Notes: generated by a model from the letters alone, not told the origin. Positions 7,942 to 16,892 are shown, counted from the stretch's first letter. The stretch: 64,000 nt of DNA from RGIG2094 sp045660065 (GCA_045660065.1 JAZRDC010000026.1:1-64000); one strand, 5' to 3'. Translations and numbers: made by a program.

Positions 7942-9087
7942 ATGGATTTATTAGGAATAATAGCAGAATACAACCCATTTCACAATGGGCATAAGTATCA
8001 TTTATTAAAATCAAAAGAAGAATTATCTCCCGATGCAACTGTTGTTATAATGAGCGGAAATTTCACACAACGAGGCAGTTGTGCGTGTTTTGACAAATGG
8101 ACACGCACAAAATGTGCATTATTAAATGGTGCTGACCTTGTAGTTGAACTTCCTGTTACTTTTGCAACAGGCTCTGCCGAGCGATTTGCAATGGGAAGTG
8201 TTTATCTGCTTGATAAAATGGGGGTAAAAAACATTTCTTTCGGTTCAGAGTCGCCTTTATCAGAACTTGAGGCAATCGCAGAAAAACTTATTTCAGATGA
8301 ATTTGAAATAAATAGTCCCTCTGAAGTCCCATTTCATATAGCACGGCAGAAAGCAGTTGATGATAACGAAATTCTTACAAAACCAAACAATATTTTGGCT
8401 ATTGAGTACATTAAAGCACTGAAAAAATTAAACTCTCCAATTAAGACCGCTCGCATTGAAAGGCATCTTGCGGGCTATAATGATATGAATATAACTGACG
8501 GATTTGCTTCCGCAACAAAAGTTCGTGAACTTATTAAAAACTGTAGCAACTATTGTGATGTTATACCTGAAAATGTTTACGAAATACTTTCAAACTCAAA
8601 ATTTACTGATGATGAAAGTCTTTTTGGCAGCATTAAATACTCGATTATTTCCAAAAATGCTGATGAACTAAGTGAGTTTGCTCATATACGTGAAGGAATA
8701 GAAAATAGAATATACAAATCAGTGTTTGAAGCAAGTTCATTAGATGAATTAATAAAAGAAATCAAATCAAAAAGATATACCTATACTTCAGTTTCAAGAA
8801 TGCTTACCTCAATTCTTCTTGGAATTAAGAAGGATCACTTGCCCGAAAATCCTGAATATATCAGAGTTTTGGGGCTTAATGACAAAGGCGCACAAGCATT
8901 AAAACACATTAAAAACAACTGTGAATTGCCGATTATAACAAAAATTTCAACTTCTGTTGATAAATTATCGCAATCGGCATTAAAACAACTTGAAACTGAC
9001 ATCAAGGCAAGTGATATTTATTATAGTTGTGCAAATATCAAGGCATCAGGTAAGCCTGATTTTGTTAATTCGCCAGTTAAACTTTAG
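7942..9087 (+). CDS. tmcAL: tRNA(Met) cytidine acetate ligase
   Basis: A 381-residue protein of the TmcAL (YlbM) family. It uses acetate and ATP to form N4-acetylcytidine at the wobble base of elongator tRNA(Met). The nucleotidyltransferase-like N-terminus GIIAEYNPFHNGHKYH carries the HxGH-type nucleotide motif, followed by VIMSGNFTQRG, both typical of the family. The ATG at 7942 has GGAGAA just upstream; an in-frame TTG at 7930 precedes that site and is unlikely. It is a single-gene unit with its own promoter and a shared terminator, on the minority plus strand. Confidence 0.93.
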   Translation: MDLLGIIAEYNPFHNGHKYHLLKSKEELSPDATVVIMSGNFTQRGSCACFDKWTRTKCALLNGADLVVELPVTFATGSAERFAMGSVYLLDKMGVKNISFGSESPLSELEAIAEKLISDEFEINSPSEVPFHIARQKAVDDNEILTKPNNILAIEYIKALKKLNSPIKTARIERHLAGYNDMNITDGFASATKVRELIKNCSNYCDVIPENVYEILSNSKFTDDESLFGSIKYSIISKNADELSEFAHIREGIENRIYKSVFEASSLDELIKEIKSKRYTYTSVSRMLTSILLGIKKDHLPENPEYIRVLGLNDKGAQALKHIKNNCELPIITKISTSVDKLSQSALKQLETDIKASDIYYSCANIKASGKPDFVNSPVKL

Positions 9088-9088
9088 A

Positions 9089-9125
9089 AAAAACCTCTTT
9101 ATCAACTTGTGATAAAGAGGTTTTT
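9089..9125. terminator. Bidirectional terminator between tmcAL and the DUF4330 genes
   Basis: A perfect 16-bp stem (AAAAACCTCTTTATCA paired with TGATAAAGAGGTTTTT, 5-base loop) has an A run on the left and a T run on the right. It can stop transcription from both convergent units, two bases past the tmcAL stop and two bases from the minus-strand stop. Confidence 0.93.
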
Positions 9126-9126
9126 A

Positions 9127-9597
9127 TTATTGTTCGTTCATTTCTGAAATATATGCTTCAAATTCGATATTTTTTGCTTTAAGTCTGGTGTTACTTCCTG
9201 CGCCTAAATTTTTCTTGCCGTTTAAGAAATAGCCTTCTTTTTCAACCACTGCTTTAGCGTTTACTTCAAGATAAGCGTCAAACTTACCCGGATTTACTGC
9301 TTTAACATAGGTACCGTCTGCCATAACTTCATTTGTTTCGGCATTTATAATGGTTTTTGAAACGATTTCACCAATCTCAATACCGTCTTCATCATATAAC
9401 TTTCCTGATTCAGGTAAGGCATCTGCAGTTGACTGAATTATCTCTCCTACCTTTACAACATAAACAATGTCTGTCATTTCTCCGTTTTCACTTTTCAGAG
9501 CAGTTGAATTTGTAAATTTAAAAGCCACAAAAACTACAACTGCACATATAAAAAGAATTACAATCAAATCTATTATATTAAATCTCTTTTTCATCAT
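9127..9597 (-). CDS. DUF4330 family membrane-anchored protein (second copy)
   Basis: A 156-residue protein with one N-terminal transmembrane helix (about 10-28) after a Lys/Arg-rich start, and a beta-rich outer domain. It matches DUF4330, whose function is unknown, and resembles its upstream neighbour in plan (short basic N-terminus, one helix, similar length). Its ATG shares one base with the preceding stop (TAATG). It is the last gene of the envelope-polysaccharide operon, so a periplasm-side accessory role in export or assembly is an inference from context. Confidence 0.75.
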   Translation of the reverse strand: MMKKRFNIIDLIVILFICAVVVFVAFKFTNSTALKSENGEMTDIVYVVKVGEIIQSTADALPESGKLYDEDGIEIGEIVSKTIINAETNEVMADGTYVKAVNPGKFDAYLEVNAKAVVEKEGYFLNGKKNLGAGSNTRLKAKNIEFEAYISEMNEQ

Positions 9598-10064
9598 TAT
9601 TCTCCTTCACTTACAGTTGTTACATTTCCATGTCCAACAAATCCAATGCTTTTAACATCTACTCTTTTGCCTACATAAATTTCGTACTCATTAACAAAGC
9701 AGGATAATTCATTACAGTTACCCACTGCATCAACTTTAACTGTTAAATCATAGCGTTCAGGAATATTAACATTTACATATTCCCCTGTCAATGTATTAAG
9801 TTCGTACTTTGTTGCATCTGTATAGGATACATCTGAAATTGTGCCGATATTTATGATTTTTACTCCGTCAAAAAGGTCAGCACCATTTTGTACTGATTCT
9901 GCAACCTCAAGAGGAACTTCTCTGAAAAGAATTTCGTAAGAAAACTCTTGACCTGCTCCCGAAGATGAATTGTTACCTAAAATCAACCATCCTGCAACCG
10001 CTACAAGGATAACGGCCATTACTATAACAAAATCCACGAAATTAAATTTAAGTTTCTTTTTCAT
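9597..10064 (-). CDS. DUF4330 family membrane-anchored protein (first copy)
   Basis: A 155-residue protein with a single N-terminal transmembrane helix (about 10-29), then a beta-rich domain with repeated 'ADLFDGVKIINIGTI' and 'VYVGKRVDVKSIGF'-like strands. It has the DUF4330 character, function unknown. AAGGAG stands before the ATG. It sits two bases after the glycosyltransferase stop, and two unequal DUF4330 copies in a row suggest a pair working together. Confidence 0.75.
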   Translation of the reverse strand: MKKKLKFNFVDFVIVMAVILVAVAGWLILGNNSSSGAGQEFSYEILFREVPLEVAESVQNGADLFDGVKIINIGTISDVSYTDATKYELNTLTGEYVNVNIPERYDLTVKVDAVGNCNELSCFVNEYEIYVGKRVDVKSIGFVGHGNVTTVSEGE

Positions 10065-10065
10065 A

Positions 10066-11184
10066 TTATTTTCTCCTTAATACTGACAAATAAATTTCTT
10101 CAATATTTCTTGCATTAATATCTGCAGTATATTTTTCTCTGTAAAGTTTTTCTGCACCCTCTGAAAGTTTTGTGTAGAGTGCCTTATCATCAAGCAATTT
10201 TCTCATTTTTGCTTCAAGTTCAGCACTGTTTTTACTTTCAAACATCAATCCGTTTACACCATTTATAACAAGTTCAGGATTTCCGCCGTAATCAGATGCT
10301 ATAATCGGTTTACCAAGACTCATACCTTCAAGAAGCGATAAACTTGTTGCCTCTGTACCAAAAGATGCATTAACATTAACGTCAATAATATTCATAACAG
10401 CAGTTACATCTTTTATATGACCTGTAACCAAAATGCTGTCAGACATATTTTCATCTTCAACTCTGCATTTCACATGTTCAAGATATCCGCCTGTACCGCA
10501 AATCATAAATTTAACATTATTATAATCTTTAACAATATTTTTAGCGGCATCGATAAAGAAATCGTGGCCCTTAATATCCTCAACACGGGCAATCATTGCA
10601 AAAACAAACTCATCTTTAATTCCGTATGAATTTCTTACTTCTGTAATTTCTTCATCTGTAAATTTTCTTACAGGCTTTACCCCGTTTTTAATGACTTTGA
10701 TTTTTTTCTCATTAACCCCTGCTTCTGTGAGATTATCACTTGCAGCACCTGCTACCGCAATAATTTTATCTGCGGTAATGTTGTTAGCAAATCCATTTAT
10801 GAATTTACCTATTCCGTGAGTTACTTTTGGTGAGTTCGGGAACACACTATGTCTTGTATAAACCACAGGAACTCCTGCAAGTCTTGCGGCAATTCTTGCT
10901 GAAAAACTTGCGTGAGTGTGCACAACATCAGGTTTTTCTTTTTTGAAAATCTTCAGCAATTCACCAACTGCCTTATTTGAATAAGATCTGTTTTCAAGAC
11001 CATCTGCCTCAATAATCACAGTGTTTGTTGCATCAATATTAGGTATAAGTTCGCTACCTCTTGGAACGACCACCGAAACATCAAATTTATCTCTGTCATA
11101 ATGTTCCAAAAAAGCCAATATACATCTTCCTGCGCCGCCGATATTGTGGTCGCTTGTAACATTGATAACTTTTATTTTTTTCAT
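10066..11184 (-). CDS. Glycosyltransferase family 4 (GT-B fold)
   Basis: A 372-residue GT4 transferase. The N-terminal acceptor domain starts KVINVTSDHNIGGAG with the glycine-rich loop, and DVVHTHASFSARIAARLAG matches the family's HxH region. The C-terminal domain has MIARVEDIKGHDF and the E-x7-E nucleotide-sugar motif in TEATSLSLLEGMSLGKP. It transfers a sugar from an activated donor to a lipid- or polymer-linked acceptor at the inner membrane face. It overlaps the polymerase-like gene by ATGA (11184-11181) and has GGAGG upstream. With a ligase/polymerase and a MurJ flippase beside it, a role in surface glycan synthesis is likely; donor and acceptor are unknown. Confidence 0.9.
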   Translation of the reverse strand: MKKIKVINVTSDHNIGGAGRCILAFLEHYDRDKFDVSVVVPRGSELIPNIDATNTVIIEADGLENRSYSNKAVGELLKIFKKEKPDVVHTHASFSARIAARLAGVPVVYTRHSVFPNSPKVTHGIGKFINGFANNITADKIIAVAGAASDNLTEAGVNEKKIKVIKNGVKPVRKFTDEEITEVRNSYGIKDEFVFAMIARVEDIKGHDFFIDAAKNIVKDYNNVKFMICGTGGYLEHVKCRVEDENMSDSILVTGHIKDVTAVMNIIDVNVNASFGTEATSLSLLEGMSLGKPIIASDYGGNPELVINGVNGLMFESKNSAELEAKMRKLLDDKALYTKLSEGAEKLYREKYTADINARNIEEIYLSVLRRK

Positions 11185-13031
11185 ACTTTAGTCCTCCTTG
11201 AAACAATATCAACCACCGCACCTATTGCAATATATATCCAGAACAGTAAAAATACGCGATAATTATACCACACATTATCAAACATTCCCTGCAGTAAAAA
11301 TCCACTCATTGCCGCCACTAATCCCGATGAAATTAACTTCATATTTTTGTCGTCTGAATGTTTCATTACTGCAAAAAGTTTTTTGTAATATAATAAAATT
11401 ATCAAAACAAACGCAATTGCACCTACAATACCTGTTTCAGTAAGTATAACAAGATAAAGATTGTGCGGATGTGGGGCGGTAATTGCAGAGTAGGCATAGA
11501 AAGGATATACTGCATTAAATGCATCTGTGCCCAATCCGATACCTGTTACCCAGAAATCTTTGAGCATATTGAGAGTTCCTTCCCAGATATAAACTCTGTA
11601 TGATGTTGAACTGTCCGCTAAATTTCCTACACTGGCAATTCTTGAAATAATGCTTTCAGGAAGGAAAAATACCGATACTGCACCTAATGCACAAAAGGCT
11701 AAAAACAGTTTTCGTTTGCTTAAGAACAAGAAAATAACTAAAGCAAAAACCAACCCAATCCAGCATCCTCTTGAATAAGTGAACACAAGAGAAATTAAAG
11801 AGCAAACGCCTGCAAACAAATGGATTGCTTTGAATTTATAGTCCTTTGTAATAAAAAAGCAAATTACAGATGTAAGAATTATTAAAATCAGATACTCGCC
11901 AAACACATTTGGATTTCCGAAAAATGAAACTACACGGCCTGAAATATCCTCAAACATTTCAGTATCTATCCAGGTATTCTGTTTATCAAATCCACTGAAA
12001 TGCTGATAAATACCATAAAGTGAAACAGGAATTGAGAACAATGAAATACCATTTAATACATTAATAAGAATTTTTTTCTCTGCAAAAATTCTTATTAATG
12101 CGTATGTTACAAGCAAAAATGCAATATACACCAATGCTATTTTTATACTTGCATTTCTTGCATATGAAAACATTGCCGCAAGTGCAAATGCAATACCCAT
12201 AAACAAAAGATACATATTAAGTAAGTAATTTTTGCTGAACAACTTATCGGTATACCCTAAAACGGATTTGATTGCTACACACAAAAACAATGCCAATCCG
12301 CCGCCAACCATTGCCATAGTAGGCATAAAAGGCAATACACAAACATACAAAAATGCTACTTGTGAAGTAAAATTAAATCCTATTGCTACAACTGCAAATA
12401 ATAAGACTACAGCTAAAATCGGTAAGATGCCGAATATTAAAGATAATACTCCTAAAGCGACACCTGTAAACAAAAAGGTTTTTGCGTTATAAGCACCCTT
12501 TAATTCATCACTTTTTGATGTTACAAATTTTCCAAAAACAAATGAATTTGAAAACAGTTCTGCTATGCTTTTGTTAAATATTATCAAAAATAAGCCTAAA
12601 ATTACAATCAACGCGCAAAGTATCAATGCGGTGTTTTTGGCATTCATTGCAAAACTTGCAATCAGGGCTACAATCCCCCAAGACAGTAAAAGTATTCCGG
12701 GATATTTAAGCGGAACTAACAAAAATTCATTACACCAATTTGCTGTAAATGAAATAATCTTACTGTTTTTCACAGAAGATGAAAACCATAAAAAGCATCT
12801 TCTGAAAAGTGCAGCAATTGCTGAAAATAGTTTTCCGTACCTTGCTCCGTACACTTCATCTGCATTACCATCAGAAGAAGCAACATTAACAAGCAAACTT
12901 TTTTCAGCACTTTTATTAAACTTACAGTTACATTTGCTTAAAAAGTTCCATAAAAAACTTTTTTTCAAGGTTGCCATAAATAAACTGTAAATTTTAATAA
13001 TAATATTTACAAAAAAAGATTCTCTTAACAC
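11181..13031 (-). CDS. O-antigen ligase/polymerase-like membrane protein (Wzy_C type)
   Basis: A 616-residue polytopic membrane protein with about a dozen hydrophobic helices. A cytoplasmic N-terminal stretch of about 100 residues is followed by the membrane core. The large outer loop (about residues 400-530) contains FFGNPNVFGEYL, TYSRGCWIGL and a PHPHNLYLVILTETG motif, all characteristic of the O-antigen ligase/Wzy family that joins or polymerises lipid-linked glycans outside the membrane. The GTG start at 13031 has AAAGGTG upstream, formed by the end of murJ. A Gram-positive has no LPS, so the product is probably a capsular or wall-linked polysaccharide. Confidence 0.85.
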   Translation of the reverse strand: MLRESFFVNIIIKIYSLFMATLKKSFLWNFLSKCNCKFNKSAEKSLLVNVASSDGNADEVYGARYGKLFSAIAALFRRCFLWFSSSVKNSKIISFTANWCNEFLLVPLKYPGILLLSWGIVALIASFAMNAKNTALILCALIVILGLFLIIFNKSIAELFSNSFVFGKFVTSKSDELKGAYNAKTFLFTGVALGVLSLIFGILPILAVVLLFAVVAIGFNFTSQVAFLYVCVLPFMPTMAMVGGGLALFLCVAIKSVLGYTDKLFSKNYLLNMYLLFMGIAFALAAMFSYARNASIKIALVYIAFLLVTYALIRIFAEKKILINVLNGISLFSIPVSLYGIYQHFSGFDKQNTWIDTEMFEDISGRVVSFFGNPNVFGEYLILIILTSVICFFITKDYKFKAIHLFAGVCSLISLVFTYSRGCWIGLVFALVIFLFLSKRKLFLAFCALGAVSVFFLPESIISRIASVGNLADSSTSYRVYIWEGTLNMLKDFWVTGIGLGTDAFNAVYPFYAYSAITAPHPHNLYLVILTETGIVGAIAFVLIILLYYKKLFAVMKHSDDKNMKLISSGLVAAMSGFLLQGMFDNVWYNYRVFLLFWIYIAIGAVVDIVSRRTKV

Positions 13032-13034
13032 ACC

Positions 13035-14564
13035 CTACACCTTTCTTTTAATCAGATTTTTAATTTCTTCTGTACGAAGTACAATGAGAAAAATAATGTA
13101 AACTACGAGTAAAAGTCCTGCACAAGCACCAAGAAGTAAAAATTTGCCGACCAAACCTGTAAAATAGCCTGAACACAAACTGAAAATCACTTTTGAAATT
13201 ACAGAAGCCACACATCCCGCTAAAATGGTTTTTATGAAGGTTTTACCCAAAGAAGAAAATGCAACTTCTTTGAGATTTTTCTTTAAAAGTCTTAAAAGAT
13301 TTGCTGCACTTACTGTTGCCGCTATTGCCGCTGCGAAAGCAAGTCCGCCTACACCGAATGATTTATACAAAGTAAAACTGAAAATCACATTCACGGCTAT
13401 GGTAAGAAAAGCGTTTTTCATTGGTACAACAGAATTTTGCATAGAATAAAAACTTTTATTCAAAATCTCCTGCAATCCATAACCAAGCATTCCAAAACTG
13501 TAAAAATACAGTGCAGTTGAAGTCATAGCAACTGATTTTTCATCAAATGCACCTCGCATATACACAACTTCTACAATCTGATATGAATATGCCAAAAATA
13601 CCATCATTACAGGTATAATAAAAATAATACCTGATTTTAATGCAGACTCTATAACCTCTGCACTTTTTTTACGGTTATTATCCGCAAAAAGGCGTGAAAG
13701 TTCAGGCAAAATCAAATTTGTAACAGACATTGTAAACACGCCGACTATTATGATATACAGTTTATTTGCGTAATTTATATAACTCACTGCATTTCCGCCA
13801 TCTATAAAAGATGCAAGATATGTGTTTATCATTACGTTAAGCGGTTGTGCCCACGAACTTAATAAAATGGGCAAAGCAAGTCTGTATACCTTTTTCATCC
13901 CGGGATGTAAAAAGTTAAATGCTAAACCAAATTTGTATTTAAATTTAAAAAGTGCAGGCAATAAAATCAACAGTTGCATCGCCCAACCTATAAGCATTGC
14001 TGCAGCAAGTCCGAAAATACCTGCAAATTTATTCAAAAACACAAAATATAATATTGCAGTTAGATTCGAGGCTATACTCATTGCCGCGGGGATTTTAAAT
14101 TCTCCGTATGATTGTACTATACCTGCATATGAATAAGCAACTGCAGTAAAAAGAAGTGATGGAAACATTATCACAAGTAATTTTGATGCAAGTGAAGTGG
14201 TAGTTTCATCAAATCCCGTTGCAAGTAAAGATACGATGCTTTTAGAAAAAATCACACCAAACAATACCATAGCAACAGAAATAATCAAAACAATGCCAAC
14301 AAAATTACCTGCAAATTCGTCAGCCGTCTCTTTACCTTTTTTCTGAAGATATTCATTGAAAACAGGAACAAATGCTGAAACTATAGCAAGTCCCAACACC
14401 ATATCAAAAAAATTTAAGGGTATCTGGGATGCAACTAAAAATGCTGACGCATCATTACCTGTACCATAGTATCCCGCAAGCATAATTTCTCTTAGTTGAC
14501 CTAAAAGTTTTGCCGCCATCATTATGACGAACATACCCGATACCGTCTTTAAAGCTTTATTCAT
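13035..14564 (-). CDS. murJ: Lipid II flippase MurJ/MviN family
   Basis: A 509-residue, about 14-helix MOP-superfamily transporter with the MurJ start (SGMFVIMMAAKLLGQLREI). It retains family features such as ASAFLVASQIP and PGMKKVYRLALPILLSSW. MurJ flips undecaprenyl-linked peptidoglycan precursor; in this operon it could equally flip a polysaccharide repeat unit. It starts 9 bases after the ireB-like stop. The nearest SD (GGAG inside the end of ireB) is about 13 bases from the ATG, so it probably relies on coupling. Confidence 0.88.
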   Translation of the reverse strand: MNKALKTVSGMFVIMMAAKLLGQLREIMLAGYYGTGNDASAFLVASQIPLNFFDMVLGLAIVSAFVPVFNEYLQKKGKETADEFAGNFVGIVLIISVAMVLFGVIFSKSIVSLLATGFDETTTSLASKLLVIMFPSLLFTAVAYSYAGIVQSYGEFKIPAAMSIASNLTAILYFVFLNKFAGIFGLAAAMLIGWAMQLLILLPALFKFKYKFGLAFNFLHPGMKKVYRLALPILLSSWAQPLNVMINTYLASFIDGGNAVSYINYANKLYIIIVGVFTMSVTNLILPELSRLFADNNRKKSAEVIESALKSGIIFIIPVMMVFLAYSYQIVEVVYMRGAFDEKSVAMTSTALYFYSFGMLGYGLQEILNKSFYSMQNSVVPMKNAFLTIAVNVIFSFTLYKSFGVGGLAFAAAIAATVSAANLLRLLKKNLKEVAFSSLGKTFIKTILAGCVASVISKVIFSLCSGYFTGLVGKFLLLGACAGLLLVVYIIFLIVLRTEEIKNLIKRKV

Positions 14565-14573
14565 AAAAAAATA

Positions 14574-14825
14574 TTATTCTCCGTCAATATAGAACTTTAC
14601 AATTTCTTCTAAAAGTTCATCACGCTCAAGTTTGGTGATAATCGCTCTTGCGTTAAGATGACCTGTTATATATGATGGGTCTCCTGATAAAAAGTACCCT
14701 ACTATCTGATTTATTGGATTATACCCTTTTTCTTTCAGTGCATCATAGACAGAATTCATTATCTCTCTTGCACGATCTTTAGTATCTTTTGTAACCTTAA
14801 ATCTTACTGTTTCATTTGGATTCAT
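14574..14825 (-). CDS. ireB: IreB family regulatory phosphoprotein (UPF0297/DUF965)
   Basis: An 83-residue soluble protein. The sequence ETVRFKV...ALKEKGYNPINQIVGYFLSGDPSYITGH matches the highly conserved UPF0297 family. In Enterococcus faecalis, IreB is phosphorylated by the PASTA kinase IreK and tunes cephalosporin resistance and cell-wall homeostasis. The ATG at 14825 has a perfect GGGGAGGAG upstream; the longer reading to 14888 would cover the promoter. In many Firmicutes the gene lies with alaS and ruvX; here it heads a cell-wall and polysaccharide operon directly before murJ. Confidence 0.92.
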   Translation of the reverse strand: MNPNETVRFKVTKDTKDRAREIMNSVYDALKEKGYNPINQIVGYFLSGDPSYITGHLNARAIITKLERDELLEEIVKFYIDGE

Positions 14826-14859
14826 TTTATATACTCCTCCCCATACTATTATATATAAA

Positions 14860-14888
14860 ATTATAGCATATTTCAAAGCACAATTCAA
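14860..14888 (-). promoter_or_regulatory. Sigma-A-type promoter for the ireB-murJ-polysaccharide operon
   Basis: On the minus strand TTGAAT (14888-14883), a 17-base spacer and a perfect TATAAT (14865-14860), giving a leader of about 30 bases. Confidence 0.85.
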
Positions 14889-14899
14889 GCATAAAGCAA

Positions 14900-14932
14900 A
14901 AAATAAATATCCACAAAATGGATATTTATTTT
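14900..14932 (-). terminator. Terminator after the Gfo/Idh/MocA oxidoreductase
   Basis: A 14-bp perfect stem (AAAATAAATATCCA / TGGATATTTATTTT, loop CAAAA) lies 5 bases beyond the stop at 14938 and ends in a minus-strand T run (TTTTGCTTTA). It separates this gene from the ireB promoter. Confidence 0.85.
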
Positions 14933-14937
14933 AAAAA

Positions 14938-15978
14938 CTATTCAAAAATAACAGGTAATTTTGTTTCTGCAGATTTATAAAGTCCATCTATAATTTCCAT
15001 CAACTTAACAGCCTCTGATAATTTAACAATACATTCAGTCCCGTTTAAAATACAATCAACAAAATGGTCAATCTCTCTTTCGTAACCGGAAACAGAAGGA
15101 ATATCCGGCTGATTTTCAACAAAACATTCATCAGAAATTTCCACCATTTTAATCGCATTGTTTTCAAATCTTGCTCCGGCTTTTGATCCGGTAATTTCAT
15201 AATTTCGGCCTACATTTATTGAATTTAAGATTTTTGCAGTTTTAACTCTGATACTTGCACCATTTTCCAGAACAACAAATCCTTCAATAGAACTTTCTAT
15301 ACTTTTCTCATAAGTATTGGTATCAAAAGATGCCCAACCTTTTGAATTAAATCTTACCGGAAGATCTTTATTCACGAAACTTTCGTTTGCCGCTACATAT
15401 TTAACATCGGGATACCCCATTAAGTACATTAACACGTCCAAGTCGTGTATGCACTCATCTATTAATACTCCGCCTCCCTTTTCGCGACTTGCAAACCATC
15501 CGTTACTGGGTGAGCAACGATTCACACGGAAACATTCTGCACTTACAAATTCACCCATTTTGCCTGCCTCAATATATTTTTTCAAATATTGTGTGTGATT
15601 GCTAAATCTGCATACAAAAGCAAACATGAGAATTTTACCGCATTCTTCTGCAACTTTTTCGCATTCACGAACTTCTTGTGCGTTAAGCATCGGAGGTTTT
15701 TCGCACAAAACATGTTTACCACTTTTTAACGCATCTATAACAATTTGTTTATGTGTAAAAGTAGGTGTTATGATACTCACTGCTTCAATAGATTCATCTT
15801 GCAACAATTCTTTATAATCACTATAACAATCTTTGATTCCAAATTCATCAGCACGAGATCTGGCATTTTCGATGTTCATATCCGCTATTGCAACTATCTC
15901 GCAATTATCAAGTTCTTTAACAGCTTTTAGCTGGTATGAAGCAATATTACCTGCTCCTATCATTCCCATCTTTAACAT
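14938..15978 (-). CDS. Gfo/Idh/MocA family NAD(P)-dependent oxidoreductase
   Basis: A 346-residue two-domain oxidoreductase. The N-terminal Rossmann fold has MIGAGNIASYQ (GxGxxA type) and the family hallmark GKHVLCEKPPMLN. The C-terminal alpha/beta domain includes GGGVLIDECIHDLDVLMYLMG, with the Asp/His pair typical of substrate binding. Members oxidise or reduce sugars, inositols or related compounds. The specific substrate cannot be read here. It forms its own unit with a near-consensus promoter, GGAGGAG before the ATG, and a downstream terminator. Confidence 0.9.
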   Translation of the reverse strand: MLKMGMIGAGNIASYQLKAVKELDNCEIVAIADMNIENARSRADEFGIKDCYSDYKELLQDESIEAVSIITPTFTHKQIVIDALKSGKHVLCEKPPMLNAQEVRECEKVAEECGKILMFAFVCRFSNHTQYLKKYIEAGKMGEFVSAECFRVNRCSPSNGWFASREKGGGVLIDECIHDLDVLMYLMGYPDVKYVAANESFVNKDLPVRFNSKGWASFDTNTYEKSIESSIEGFVVLENGASIRVKTAKILNSINVGRNYEITGSKAGARFENNAIKMVEISDECFVENQPDIPSVSGYEREIDHFVDCILNGTECIVKLSEAVKLMEIIDGLYKSAETKLPVIFE

Positions 15979-15998
15979 ATTATCTCCTCCTGCGTATA

Positions 15999-16026
15999 AT
16001 TATACATTAAAAACATTTTTTGTCAA
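15999..16026 (-). promoter_or_regulatory. Sigma-A-type promoter for the oxidoreductase
   Basis: Minus-strand TTGACA (16026-16021), a 16-base spacer and TATAAT (16004-15999), about 20 bases before the ATG. Both hexamers are consensus; the spacer is one base short of ideal. Confidence 0.8.
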
Positions 16027-16048
16027 TACTAAATTGGCATTCTAATTG

Positions 16049-16471
16049 TCATCTTTTTTTACTGAAAACATTTACACCAACTATGCCACCAACGCCTCCT
16101 AAAAACAAAGATGCAAGAAGTTTTAACAAGAGCAGATTCAACTTAATTTCAGATATATTCACTAAAAAGGTAACAAAGAAAATCACGCAAGCATACACTC
16201 CGCCTGAGATCAAACCATGTAACCATCCATTTGATTTTATTTTACTGCTGCTTAGCATTCCACTGGAAATTGCTCCAATATAAAATATTATGTTGCTGAG
16301 AACACCTGCCAAAGAAATACTTACATTTGTGTAAGTAAGAACAACTGCAGAAATAAGCAATAAAATTATACAAAGTGTAGCAGACCAGACAATACCCCTT
16401 AAAATTTGTTTAAAATCAATTTTTGAATTGCCATTTATATCTTTTGGTCCGAAATATTTTATTTTATCCAA
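16049..16471 (-). CDS. TIGR04086/DUF3792 family membrane protein
   Basis: A 140-residue protein with four hydrophobic helices and a final Gly-rich segment (FLGGVGGIVGVNVF). This matches the small membrane family TIGR04086/DUF3792, often found next to yajC in clostridia; its function is unknown. The start is a TTG at 16471 with GGGAG about 10 bases upstream, and no better start exists. That ribosome site lies in the 3' arm of a terminator-like hairpin after yajC, so expression may be conditional. A residue count near 140 is normal for the family. Confidence 0.75.
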   Translation of the reverse strand: MDKIKYFGPKDINGNSKIDFKQILRGIVWSATLCIILLLISAVVLTYTNVSISLAGVLSNIIFYIGAISSGMLSSSKIKSNGWLHGLISGGVYACVIFFVTFLVNISEIKLNLLLLKLLASLFLGGVGGIVGVNVFSKKR

Positions 16472-16520
16472 AAAACAACACTCCCTGATGTAAGTTAATA
16501 CATACTATGCAGGAAGTGTT
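16472..16520 (-). promoter_or_regulatory. Terminator-like hairpin enclosing the DUF3792 ribosome site
   Basis: On the minus strand AACACTTCCTG (16520-16510) pairs with CAGGGAGTGTT (one G-U pair). An inner ATGTA/TACAT stem lies in the loop, and GTTTTTT follows directly. The TTG start of DUF3792 begins inside that T run. The 3' arm carries the GGGAG ribosome site. It can be read as the yajC terminator, as an SD-hiding element, or both. Confidence 0.6.
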
Positions 16521-16533
16521 AATTTTATGTTGA

Positions 16534-16860
16534 TTATTCTGCTGTTTCTTCAGTTTCTTCTTCAGCTGCTGCTTCAGCGTTTTCATTTGATTTAACAACT
16601 GCTTTTACAGCACCTGCTTCAATCTTAACTTTACAATCGCCAAGCATAACTGTTATAACATTATCTTTAACAGAAACAACTTTTGCGTAAAAACCACCGA
16701 TTGTAACAATCTGGTCGCCTTTCTTTAAAGATGAAATCATATTCATCTGTTCTTTTTCTTTTTTCTTCTGTGGTCTGATCAAAATAAAATAGAAAATTGC
16801 AATGATGAAAGCAAGATAGATCCACATTCCGAATTTTGCTACAAAATCTGCTAATGGCAT
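16534..16860 (-). CDS. yajC: Preprotein translocase accessory subunit YajC
   Basis: A 108-residue Sec accessory protein. It has one N-terminal transmembrane helix (about 10-30), then FILIRPQKKKEKE, the family signature, then a small beta domain with LKKGDQIVTIGGFYAKVV, and an acidic Ala/Glu tail. YajC associates with SecDF and YidC. The ATG at 16860 has GGAGGTG upstream. The ATG at 16890 overlaps the -10 element region and is rejected. SecD/SecF are not in this window. It is transcribed from its own promoter. Confidence 0.93.
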   Translation of the reverse strand: MPLADFVAKFGMWIYLAFIIAIFYFILIRPQKKKEKEQMNMISSLKKGDQIVTIGGFYAKVVSVKDNVITVMLGDCKVKIEAGAVKAVVKSNENAEAAAEEETEETAE

Positions 16861-16892
16861 TAAAAATGCACCTCCAAAAAGTATTTTCAATT

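Noticed and set aside
12565..12990. 141-residue plus-strand ORF opposite the Wzy-like gene
   Set aside because: A shadow of the membrane-protein reading frame; composition mirrors the antisense of hydrophobic codons.
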